DNA of 54,855 bases, from contig CANNQP010000030.1 of the NCBI GenBank assembly GCA_947507875.1, forward strand, positions 1-54,855. The letters are read 5' to 3'. Of this stretch, positions 33,546 to 41,603 are shown in pieces. The first letter of the stretch is position 1; each line of letters starts with the position of its first letter. Source of the stretch: Verrucomicrobiaceae bacterium. GTDB lineage: Bacteria; Verrucomicrobiota; Verrucomicrobiia; Verrucomicrobiales; Verrucomicrobiaceae. Under the pieces are notes generated by a model, which saw only the letters and a program-made list of their open reading frames with translations, did not search any database and was not told the DNA's origin. The position numbers and the translations under genes are program-made.

Positions 33546-33986
33546 CTAAATTAGATCTGAGACATTGGGCGCAGTCTCTTTCTTCACAGACGACGATTCC
33601 AGTAATATGCTCACAATCTCGGGCAGAGCTTTAGAGGGAGAGGAAACTCTCTTCTGAATCTCATCGAGTCCGTAATTGGCATACTCTTCGAACGCTGTAA
33701 TGAGTTTATTCTGTTGGTCTTCGTCGTTTCGCAGGTGTTCGCTATCAGTTCCGCCAGCGAAACCAAGAAGGTACAAGAACCCGCGCCACCCAGCGCTACT
33801 AAAATATGATTCCGGCATCGCTTTATTCGCATCGACTTTTTGAAGCGGCGTTCGGACACCTCGACTCACTCCATACGCGGCTGCGAACAACAGCACCCGC
33901 CAAATGTCACGAAAAATGGCATGGTCTCCAGTAGTCAGTGACTTCACAAAGTCTTCGTGACGAACGTCTCGTTGGATTCTTCTCAT
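33546..33986 (-). CDS. dnd-associated protein 4-like, copy B
   Basis: A 146-residue cytosolic protein: FRDIWRVLLFAAAYGVSRG, then SYFSSAGWRGFLYLLGFAGG and EHLRNDEDQQNKLITAFEEYANYGLDEIQ. The FAA-S/A-YG plus NDED/RDED...I-x-x-F...YG/LGCG arrangement is shared with the 41148-41603 protein and identifies dnd-system-associated protein 4. The start overlaps the end of the upstream ATPase (ATGA), and the HNH gene begins 2 bases after its stop. I infer that it works in a complex with that ATPase. The biochemical role is unknown. Confidence 0.65.
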   Translation of the reverse strand: MRRIQRDVRHEDFVKSLTTGDHAIFRDIWRVLLFAAAYGVSRGVRTPLQKVDANKAMPESYFSSAGWRGFLYLLGFAGGTDSEHLRNDEDQQNKLITAFEEYANYGLDEIQKRVSSPSKALPEIVSILLESSSVKKETAPNVSDLI

Positions 33987-36067
33987 GACTCAAGCTCTTT
34001 GATTTCAGTGAACTCTTCCTGGCTTTCAAAGTACTGCTGCACCGTCACCCCGTCGACGACAAGCTGGGGCTGGGCCCGTTCAGGGATCGAAGGTCCGTGG
34101 TAAGCGAGGTAGTAGCGTCGGCCGACCCGACCCGTTTCGCGCAGGGCCTCGGCGACGTCGCCGTCGAATTGCTTCGGGCTAACAAGCAGCACCACCTGAG
34201 GGGCCAGGTCCGGCACCCACTTCGCCACTCCCCAGCGGAAGATGCTCAGCGATCCGAAGGGCGAGTCGGTGACTAGCGGATACTCATTGCCCGAGAGCCC
34301 TTTGAGAATCGTCGGAATCTCAGAGCGCTTGCGTGCCAGCGCCAGAAGACTGGCAATGAAGACGAGGGAGGTCACCTGTCTCTGCCCGGTGCTCAAGGCC
34401 ACATCAATCTCGGCCACTTCTTCACCGTCTTCCCGGCCGGGCACCCGCTTGCGGATGCGCAGCCTGTAGTCAGGCGTGAGTTCGGCCCAGTACTCGCGGT
34501 CAATGATCTTCCGGAAATGTCCGTCAATTTCGTCATTTAGAATGGGGCGAAGCTCTGCCGTCTCGGCATCCAGAATCTCCTGGAGCACCCGTGTGCAGTC
34601 CTCCACCGCATCCACGCGGCGCTGCGCCTTCGCGGCAACCTCCAGCTGATCCTCAACCTGCTTGATCTGGGCGGTGAGTGATTCCACGTCTTCCTTGCGA
34701 CCCTCGAGATCGCGTTCCACCGCGCCCAGCCTGGCGTTCTGTGCATCCTTTTCAAGGAGGTGCGCCTTACGCTTCGCCTCCAGACTCTGCACTTCCTCAT
34801 CATTCTTGCCGCCCAAGGCCTGATGAATCTCGGCAATGTCCTCTTCACGATTGCGGATTTCGGTGCTAAGCTCCAACCGCTCGCTATTCAACTGGCGAAG
34901 TTGTTCGCGTGTTGTCTGAGCCACACCTTCAAGCAATCCCAGCGTGTGATCGATGGCGCTGACGGCATTGTTGAATTCCTGATTGGGTGCCACGGAGAGC
35001 CTCTTGCTCACCACCTCAAACTCCGGACTCCCCGGTGGCAGGTGGCGCTCGCAAATGCAGAGGCCGGAATCGAGGAGTTCCTGGAGGAAGCTGTCGATGA
35101 CCGGGGCCGGGATCATGTTACGATCCCGCAGGTCTCTCATGATTTCGCCGCCTCTTTTGACCAGATCGCCGGTGAAGAGGGTGTAACCATCCTCAGCGAC
35201 CAGCTTGGACAGTCGGCGAACCACATCATCGCGCCGGGTGATGAGGTTCTTTAACTCGTCCTGCAGGCGGACCCGCTTCGCCTGCAACTCATGGGCCTCC
35301 CGGTTGGCATCGAGTTTGTGGTCGATGCTGGTCACCTCCGCATCAATCGCCTTCAGGTTGGCGCGGGTCTGAGTCCGCGCCTCCTCCAGCTCCTTGATCT
35401 TGTTCTCAGTCTTCTCCAGCTCGGCGAGCAGGTTCCTCTTTTCATCACTGGTGTTGTCCCGCAGCTCGCGCAGGAATTTCCCACGCACATTCGGGTGCCG
35501 AAGATCTTCGATGGTGGTGCGCAGAAGATTCAGCCCGAGCATCTGGTGGATCGCTTCGGTAACCTGAGCGCTGTTCTTTTCCATGGCGAGATGGTCGATC
35601 CTCTCCCCGTTGAAAAAGAGGAATTGGCTGATCGCATCAGGGACGATGGACTGAATCCGCCGCTGCGGATTGTCCAAGGCAAAGGTCTGGCCATCCCGCA
35701 TGACCTCCAATGTCAGCCGTGTCCGCCGTGCATCGGATCGCTGCTCCGCCAGCGTCAGCTCCCGCGTCAGGATGTAGCTATCACCATCGTGCTGGAAGCT
35801 GAGTTGCACACTGGCGGATACCCGTGTGGCGTCCCTCGAATGCGCGGCCAGCCCCTCGTGTAGAATGCTGTCCGGTTTCTCGAAGTCGTCAGTGAATCCG
35901 CCTCGTCCATGGAGGGCCCACAGAAGCGCATTCAGAAGAGTGGTCTTACCAAAGCCATTCTCTGCATGCACGACAGTGACATTCCGATCCCGCAGATCTG
36001 AAAAAAGGATCTCCTGCCGGCCTTTGAATTGGCGAAAATTTTCGAGGACGATGCGTTCAAGGATCAT
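33983..36067 (-). CDS. SMC/DndD-like ATPase, copy B
   Basis: In 694 residues, Walker A is AENGFGKT (35-42), coiled coils span about 205-510, a CIC motif (LCICERHLPPG) lies at ~335, and the C-terminus has LSTGQRQVTSLVFIASLLAL and the DSPFGSLSI Walker-B region. It looks like DndD with an added hook. The gene overlaps the 65-aa gene upstream and the associated-protein-4 gene downstream by 4 bases each. The same trio occurs at 41148-43951. A DNA-tracking or loading ATPase for the restriction complex is inferred. Confidence 0.8.
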   Translation of the reverse strand: MILERIVLENFRQFKGRQEILFSDLRDRNVTVVHAENGFGKTTLLNALLWALHGRGGFTDDFEKPDSILHEGLAAHSRDATRVSASVQLSFQHDGDSYILTRELTLAEQRSDARRTRLTLEVMRDGQTFALDNPQRRIQSIVPDAISQFLFFNGERIDHLAMEKNSAQVTEAIHQMLGLNLLRTTIEDLRHPNVRGKFLRELRDNTSDEKRNLLAELEKTENKIKELEEARTQTRANLKAIDAEVTSIDHKLDANREAHELQAKRVRLQDELKNLITRRDDVVRRLSKLVAEDGYTLFTGDLVKRGGEIMRDLRDRNMIPAPVIDSFLQELLDSGLCICERHLPPGSPEFEVVSKRLSVAPNQEFNNAVSAIDHTLGLLEGVAQTTREQLRQLNSERLELSTEIRNREEDIAEIHQALGGKNDEEVQSLEAKRKAHLLEKDAQNARLGAVERDLEGRKEDVESLTAQIKQVEDQLEVAAKAQRRVDAVEDCTRVLQEILDAETAELRPILNDEIDGHFRKIIDREYWAELTPDYRLRIRKRVPGREDGEEVAEIDVALSTGQRQVTSLVFIASLLALARKRSEIPTILKGLSGNEYPLVTDSPFGSLSIFRWGVAKWVPDLAPQVVLLVSPKQFDGDVAEALRETGRVGRRYYLAYHGPSIPERAQPQLVVDGVTVQQYFESQEEFTEIKELES

Positions 36068-36261
36068 TGGATGATGCGGCGGATGTGTTCGTAGATCTTC
36101 ACATGAATATCAGTCTTTTTCTTCAGGTGTTGAACATGACGCTCTTCCGTTAGGACCTGCCTGATTAACTCCTGAATTGGCTCTTCGACTTTCAGGAATA
36201 TTTCGCGAGCGGAGCTGCCACTTTGGCTTCGAACTGAAGGATCGATATGCTTGGTGCTCAT
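36064..36261 (-). CDS. Small helical protein upstream of ATPase copy B
   Basis: A 65-residue protein that starts MSTKHIDPSVRSQSG and continues as a long amphipathic helix (LKVEEPIQELIRQVLTEERHV, KIYEHIRRIIQ). The stop overlaps the ATPase start (ATGA), so it is translated with it. It occupies the same place as the 66-aa protein before the other ATPase, although the sequences are not clearly similar. It may be a subunit that docks on the ATPase. Confidence 0.6.
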   Translation of the reverse strand: MSTKHIDPSVRSQSGSSAREIFLKVEEPIQELIRQVLTEERHVQHLKKKTDIHVKIYEHIRRIIQ

Positions 36262-36263
36262 AG

Positions 36264-38336
36264 CTAAATCAATTTATCGGAGTCATTTTTATTGTCTGCG
36301 CCGCCGGTCTTAATTGCGAAGCATTGCAATCCTCTCCAGAGGATTGCCGCAAACCGACTCCGAGCGATTTCTCGACGCTTCTTTTCGTCAAGTGTCGCCG
36401 GGTCAGCTACCCCGGCGATGATATCCGCGCTCTTCATAAACTCATTGAAGATACAGTCAAAATTGTCTTTTGATGACATCCAGGTCTGGCTGGTTTGCTT
36501 TGCCTCCCAGTATTTTGCAATCTCCTTGATATCAATTTCATCCACCGAACTGGCCGTCTCGACTAGTCGTCTGTTGGAGTTTTTTGCATATCGCACAGAA
36601 TAATAAAGAAGCGTCAAATAGGCTTCGATTCGGCGCTCACTGGTGGCGGCCACTTTGATCTTCCCGCCTCCGTAGTTAACGGCTAGAAACGTCCAAAGAT
36701 CATAGCGACAACCGGGCAAAGGAGACTTAACCCTGAGAATACCAAAGTCATGGAGTTGGTTCATGAAATCGAGAAACTCGTCAACTGATCCATATTGTTG
36801 CCGCTGATCGTTAGGCACTTCCAAAAACAGCGTCCGGCCAAGCCTTAAATAGCCCTTTTGGAAAAGTGTTTTGAAAGCCCACTGCTCCCCCTTGTCCGCG
36901 TCTTTGAGCCCCTTGATATTCCGTTCAATTTCTCTCTCGTGTCTATAAATAATCAGGTCTTCCCATTGATCACCATGCTCGGCATGCAGCTCAATCTTCA
37001 ATTGCTCGCGATGTTCGAGCGGTTGGGCGAGATAGCGCCCGAACTGGCCTTCAATAAGGTTGTTCTTTTTTGCATACGCGATCAGTTCAGCATATGGCTT
37101 AAATTCGCGCAAAAGGCGCAGAAGCCAACCGGAGAAGTGAAGTTCGAATCCTTTAACAGCAGACGGGAGAAACTGCGGAGGGATGCTCGACAGAGGGGCC
37201 GTCGGGTCCCCCGTTTCAGGATCTAAAAACTTCTTCTCATAGTAGGTGGCTAAATCAATTCCATCAGCCACAATTTCCCGCTGCCCGGTTTGAGGATTGG
37301 TAATTCCAACGCGATTTGTCGCCTCTTGGATGAATCGTTTAGCCTTACCCTTATCCATTGGGTCTTTAGTTGGAGGCTCCAAATCTAGCAAGTCTTCTAG
37401 GATTAGATGAAGATTTACCAGTGAATTAAGGAAGTAACGTTGGTCAAAACGGTTGTTGGCGTCCTGCCATCGAAGCAAGCTGAGAGGAAGCAACTTTTCG
37501 TCATAAGTGCATGTGCCCTCTGTGATAAGTGACCGAACACAGCACGATGCCAGACTTCGATCATCGAGGATAATTTGCGTAGCCAAATCAACCTCTCGTG
37601 CGTTCTTATTCAAGTCTGTGAATATTTCGCGGGCCACAGTTTTGATGCCGGTTGACGCACCTGGGGCTGATTTGAAGCCTGCTCTCTCGTGGAGCAGCAG
37701 AAAAATAATAGGCACCCTAGTCGCCCGGGCGGTCTCTGCGAGCTCATAGTTATTGTCGGCCATCCAAATCTTCAGAGATTTTAATCGATGCTGACCGTCG
37801 ACAGCAACAGCATCGACGGTGTTAAAGTCCCATCGCAGACGCGAAAGTGAGGCGGCTTTAGTGGTTACAAACTGAACACCTCCGAAGTTGACTCGTTGAT
37901 AATCGCCTTCACGACCTGCAAACCACTCATCAAACTTATCATTGTGCATGTAAGGAATCTGAGGGTCATTGCCCTCGTAGTCTTCGAACTCTTTTTGAAT
38001 GTGCCCTCCGTGGTCTTTCGGGAGCAGAACCACTGTGATGCTATTAAAAAACTTCAGCTTAGTAGGATTCTTGAGATAGCCTTCAACAATCTCTTTTTTT
38101 ACACGCTCTGGGTCTATATTCCTCTGAAATAGTTCTACAAGACTGTAGTTCGTGTCAAGCGATGGGGTTACCTCTTCATGAGTTTTAAGTTCTTTCGTCA
38201 CCCTTTTCAGATCAAGGAGAGCCGTGAAGTAGGGGACGCGAACATGAGCAGAAAGCGAATATTCGCCCTTTTGTCCGTAAATCGGATTGTTGTAGTTGCG
38301 CTGTTCTTTGTCGGTGTCGATCTGTGGTAGTTTCAT
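36264..38336 (-). CDS. Large DGQHR-domain protein (DndB-related)
   Basis: In 690 residues, DGQHR occurs in VDAVAVDGQHRLKSLKIW at about 180-197, followed by EIFTDLNKNAREV, the same pair of motifs as DndB (DGQHR then DLN). The C-terminal 300 residues are alpha-rich and family-specific. It is almost twice as long as DndB. The gene lies between the GIY-YIG gene and the 65-aa gene with 1- and 2-base gaps, within the restriction operon. A role as DNA-modification sensor or regulator is inferred from DndB. Confidence 0.8.
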   Translation of the reverse strand: MKLPQIDTDKEQRNYNNPIYGQKGEYSLSAHVRVPYFTALLDLKRVTKELKTHEEVTPSLDTNYSLVELFQRNIDPERVKKEIVEGYLKNPTKLKFFNSITVVLLPKDHGGHIQKEFEDYEGNDPQIPYMHNDKFDEWFAGREGDYQRVNFGGVQFVTTKAASLSRLRWDFNTVDAVAVDGQHRLKSLKIWMADNNYELAETARATRVPIIFLLLHERAGFKSAPGASTGIKTVAREIFTDLNKNAREVDLATQIILDDRSLASCCVRSLITEGTCTYDEKLLPLSLLRWQDANNRFDQRYFLNSLVNLHLILEDLLDLEPPTKDPMDKGKAKRFIQEATNRVGITNPQTGQREIVADGIDLATYYEKKFLDPETGDPTAPLSSIPPQFLPSAVKGFELHFSGWLLRLLREFKPYAELIAYAKKNNLIEGQFGRYLAQPLEHREQLKIELHAEHGDQWEDLIIYRHEREIERNIKGLKDADKGEQWAFKTLFQKGYLRLGRTLFLEVPNDQRQQYGSVDEFLDFMNQLHDFGILRVKSPLPGCRYDLWTFLAVNYGGGKIKVAATSERRIEAYLTLLYYSVRYAKNSNRRLVETASSVDEIDIKEIAKYWEAKQTSQTWMSSKDNFDCIFNEFMKSADIIAGVADPATLDEKKRREIARSRFAAILWRGLQCFAIKTGGADNKNDSDKLI

Positions 38337-38337
38337 A

Positions 38338-39024
38338 TTATCCTAATCTGATTGAGAACTGAGGGGAAAAAAGGCGAGAGAAGACCTCCTCAAATAAATC
38401 TTCCTGCTGATCCATGGAAGACGATTCATCAAGAAGCTCGGGAATACACTCGTCAAGAGAAGGGAGGTCTTCTTGCGGTTGATTGGAGTATTCGTTCGAT
38501 TCTGCCTCGCCCCAAATCGGACAAATCATCAGGAGCGCCTGATCGATGTTTATACCTACTGCGTTCAGGCGATTTCTCAGCACACTGTCGGAAGCTAGGT
38601 GCTGCCGGACACGAACTTGCAGATCTGATGCTTTGCCAACATATAAAGGCGATTGAAAGAGAATGGCGTTTCCAAGTGCATGCTGAAAATGCCTTCGAAA
38701 GTCTTCTTGATACAGAGCTTCCTTTAGTCGCTTCCTTTTGCTGTCGCTGATTTTTCCAAAGGATCGAATTCCGACATGGTAGTAGGGAGAGATCACACCA
38801 CTTCTTTCAGTGAATTTGGGCCTCTCAATGTCTTCGATCAATGAATTGAAAAGAGATTCTGGGTCATCCTGATATTTGAAGTTTTGGAACCAAGAGTAGA
38901 TTCCGGACACCCCTGGCGGTATGTAATTAAGACACGTTTCTGAACCAGACTGAAAAAGCGACAAATTGATCACCATTGATCCTTCTGGTTTGTCGAGATG
39001 GGTTATGGACTTGTTGGAGAACAC
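38338..39024 (-). CDS. GIY-YIG-like nuclease domain protein
   Basis: In 228 residues, the two halves of the GIY-YIG motif can be read: GVSGIYSWF near residue 40 and LYVGKASDLQVRVRQHL near 132-148. The final 50 residues are acidic (SLDECIPELLDESSSMDQQEDLFEEV). The domain is a single-strand-cutting nuclease in UvrC, homing and type II restriction enzymes. The gap of 1 base to the DGQHR gene and 6 bases to the helicase gene implies one transcript. The catalytic Glu is not located by eye, so activity is unproven. Confidence 0.7.
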   Translation of the reverse strand: MFSNKSITHLDKPEGSMVINLSLFQSGSETCLNYIPPGVSGIYSWFQNFKYQDDPESLFNSLIEDIERPKFTERSGVISPYYHVGIRSFGKISDSKRKRLKEALYQEDFRRHFQHALGNAILFQSPLYVGKASDLQVRVRQHLASDSVLRNRLNAVGINIDQALLMICPIWGEAESNEYSNQPQEDLPSLDECIPELLDESSSMDQQEDLFEEVFSRLFSPQFSIRLG

Positions 39025-39030
39025 GGTGAT

Positions 39031-41145
39031 TTATATGTGAGACACGAGACCTAGAGTCTTTCTGAGTCCTAAGATGCTAGCACAGGCCTCCGGGCCATTC
39101 TCAGCCGTCCGACAAAACTCGGTGATACGTTTCAGCTCGCGCTGGAAGAGACTGCGTTCGAGGTTGAACGCGGTGGCATCGAGCGTCCCGCCGAAGTCGG
39201 GTGGCTGGATGATGAAATCATAGATGATGGCGCGGGCTTTTCCGGGGGCGTGTCGCAGCAAACGGCCCCGCCGCTGGACAAACTGGCGGGGGTTCGTCGA
39301 ACTGGCGAGTAGAAAACCCATGCGGAGGTCAGGCAGATCAATGCCCTCATCGAGGCAACGGATGGCCACCACTCCATCAAGAAAGCCACTGCTCAGGTCG
39401 CGGAGGATTTCTTCGCGCTCCTCCGAGCTTTCGCGGTAGGTGAAGTTGCGCACACGGAGACCGTGCTTCTCGCCCAGGAGGCGCGACACCGCCTGGATCT
39501 GACGCACTTCTTCGTCGGTGATGGAATCCGTGGTCCGGCCATCGCCACAGTAGAAGAGGGCCTTCTTGGGACGCTCTGGCAGAGCGGCGATCACGCGGTC
39601 GAGGGAGTCCTGCTTGTTCACGGCACTGCCAAGCAGCCGGGATCGACGGATGAGCAGGCGCATGGCGGCCTGACCGACCTCCGAGTCCTCATCCTTCGCC
39701 CCTCCCATCATGCGCCCAAGCTTGGCGGTGATCTCCGCGTACTCCTCGGCTTCGGCGTCGCTCAGCGAGACCAGCACCGGGTGGTAACGGTAGGAACAGA
39801 GCTGCCCTTCGGCGATCGCGCGGGCGAGCGGGAAGTCGAACACGATCCCGCCGAAGTAATCGACGATGGCCTGCGTGCCAAGGGGATCATGATGACGCTC
39901 CGGCGTGGCGGAGAGGCCCAGGCGGAGCTGGATGCCCTCAGGCAGCGCTTTCTGGATGTTCTCAGCCCCCAGATTGTGACACTCATCGGCAATCAGCAGG
40001 TGATGGAAACCGTCGATCCGCGGCCGAATGCGAGATTGAAAGACCTCGCTTTGGAAGGTGGCATTGGTGGTGACGATGGCTTGAACCTTCGACATCCCAA
40101 TGGAAAGGCTCTGGTAGCCCTCTTCAAGGAGCGCCTCCCAATTCTGCCGGCCCTCGTAACACGGCACAGGCCGCAGACCGAAGGCGGCCATCTCTCGCAT
40201 CCACTGGCGGCAGAGATTGATGAAGGGGCAGACGACGATTAATACCAGCGGGCTATTTTTCTCGGCGACTTTGCTGGCAAGAACCAAGGCCGTGAACGTT
40301 TTTCCGGATCCTGTAGCCATGGCCAAGATGCCCTTCCCCCCAGCCTTGCTCCAGGCGCGGATCGCATCGCCTTGGTAAGAGCGCAAATCGAAGCCGGGCG
40401 GTGGGCCGAAGCTGTCCCTTGGCCGGCCCTCTTTCACCACGTTCAGCTTGAACCCCGGAAGCGGCTTGTTGTGGTCCCGGTAGTAGTCAAGAAGGTCGCA
40501 GCCAGCGGCAGTGAACTCGATGACCTGAAGTCCTGGTGTGGCATTCTCCCAAAGTGCATCGAAATCGGCGATCTTTTGTGCCACCCGACCTTCTGGATCC
40601 TTCCAGGAACGGAACACTTCCATGCTCTCAAAATTCTCCACCAACCCCCCTGCCGTTTCGTTGGATGAGCCAGAGAAGGCGACGTGATCGCCCTGTTCGT
40701 CGGTAAAAACGCCGGTCTTCTCATGGAAGATCCCACGGGTGATCCTGCCATCACCGTCCAGCCTGAGCGCCAGCCGAATCTCCAGGCAACCGGAAGCGGC
40801 GAGCCAGGCCAGCCCGTTTAACCGGTCCTTCAGAAGAACATCTTCGATCTCCGTCAGGCTGCGGGACACGATTCGCTTCAAAATTTCTGCCGGCCGTTCG
40901 GAGGCAGCTCGCAGAGCCTCGACATCTCCAGTCTCCAAGTGAGGAGAAGCCACTAGGCGCATGGTGCCTTTTCTGGACGCCAAGCTCGCCACACCCCGGG
41001 CCGCGATCCCCAGTCCGAAGCTGGTGAAGTATCCCGCACAGCGCCTGTAAAGGACGCTTTGCTCCAAACAAGGAACAAAGAAGTCCTTGGCAAAGTCATC
41101 CCGCCCGGAGCGGTAGGTAATCTTCAATGGAACATCCGCGAGCAT
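39031..41145 (-). CDS. DNA phosphorothioation system restriction helicase (PLD-SF2)
   Basis: ATG at 41145 (MLADVPLKITYRSGRDDF) is used; a TTG two codons upstream overlaps the preceding gene. In 704 residues, ~1-180 form a phospholipase-D-like nuclease with HEK (FHEKTGVF) and GSSNETAGG, the HxK...GSxN signature. The SF2 helicase has ATGSGKTFTA, IADECHNLG (DECH), GLSATPERH and QRRGRLLRH. The domain order and family match the dnd-linked restriction enzyme. It would cut unmodified DNA in an ATP-driven fashion; the PLD site is a candidate nuclease. It lies after associated protein 4 in the operon. Confidence 0.85.
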   Translation of the reverse strand: MLADVPLKITYRSGRDDFAKDFFVPCLEQSVLYRRCAGYFTSFGLGIAARGVASLASRKGTMRLVASPHLETGDVEALRAASERPAEILKRIVSRSLTEIEDVLLKDRLNGLAWLAASGCLEIRLALRLDGDGRITRGIFHEKTGVFTDEQGDHVAFSGSSNETAGGLVENFESMEVFRSWKDPEGRVAQKIADFDALWENATPGLQVIEFTAAGCDLLDYYRDHNKPLPGFKLNVVKEGRPRDSFGPPPGFDLRSYQGDAIRAWSKAGGKGILAMATGSGKTFTALVLASKVAEKNSPLVLIVVCPFINLCRQWMREMAAFGLRPVPCYEGRQNWEALLEEGYQSLSIGMSKVQAIVTTNATFQSEVFQSRIRPRIDGFHHLLIADECHNLGAENIQKALPEGIQLRLGLSATPERHHDPLGTQAIVDYFGGIVFDFPLARAIAEGQLCSYRYHPVLVSLSDAEAEEYAEITAKLGRMMGGAKDEDSEVGQAAMRLLIRRSRLLGSAVNKQDSLDRVIAALPERPKKALFYCGDGRTTDSITDEEVRQIQAVSRLLGEKHGLRVRNFTYRESSEEREEILRDLSSGFLDGVVAIRCLDEGIDLPDLRMGFLLASSTNPRQFVQRRGRLLRHAPGKARAIIYDFIIQPPDFGGTLDATAFNLERSLFQRELKRITEFCRTAENGPEACASILGLRKTLGLVSHI

Positions 41146-41147
41146 GG

Positions 41148-41603
41148 TCAAATTTTCAGTTCATCGGCGCTGGGTGAACTATTGGCCAGGATGTTGGCGA
41201 TCATCAGAGGTGCTGACAAACCGATCTTTTGATCAAGTTCCTTGGCAAGAAGGCCGCACCCCAACGACGCGAAATCCTCAATGAGATGACAGATGGTGTC
41301 TTCATCACGAACGATGTCTCGATCTCGTGAAGTCGCGAGGGCAATCATGAGCATTTGAGGATAGCGACGGCCATCGTTCTTGAAGATGGCAAGATCGATG
41401 GGATTTGGACGGTCCAGAAATTGGCTTTGGCGTTTCGGCGGACGCCCCTCCATTTCCGCGAAGCCATAGGACGCAGCGAATACGATCAAATCTGCGTAGG
41501 TCTCGAAGCAGGCGGGAGCTGCTGGCTCAGTGGGACTGCGATCATGCCGCCGACAGAGTGGTAGCAGAGTTTGGGCTTCTCGGGGGACTCGGATGGCGGC
41601 CAT
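41148..41603 (-). CDS. dnd-associated protein 4, copy A
   Basis: A 151-residue protein that starts MAAIRVPREAQTLLPL and has YADLIVFAASYGFAEM, NPIDLAIFKNDGRRYPQML and VRDEDTICHLIEDFASLGC. It belongs to the same family as 33546-33986. The start overlaps the ATPase stop by one base (TAATG). The helicase ATG follows 2 bases after its stop. It likely forms a complex with the ATPase upstream and hands on to the helicase. No catalytic motif is seen. Confidence 0.75.
   Translation of the reverse strand: MAAIRVPREAQTLLPLCRRHDRSPTEPAAPACFETYADLIVFAASYGFAEMEGRPPKRQSQFLDRPNPIDLAIFKNDGRRYPQMLMIALATSRDRDIVRDEDTICHLIEDFASLGCGLLAKELDQKIGLSAPLMIANILANSSPSADELKI

Noticed and set aside
39463..40242. Plus-strand frame of 259 residues.
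   Set aside because: Antisense of the PLD-helicase gene, which has all helicase motifs.
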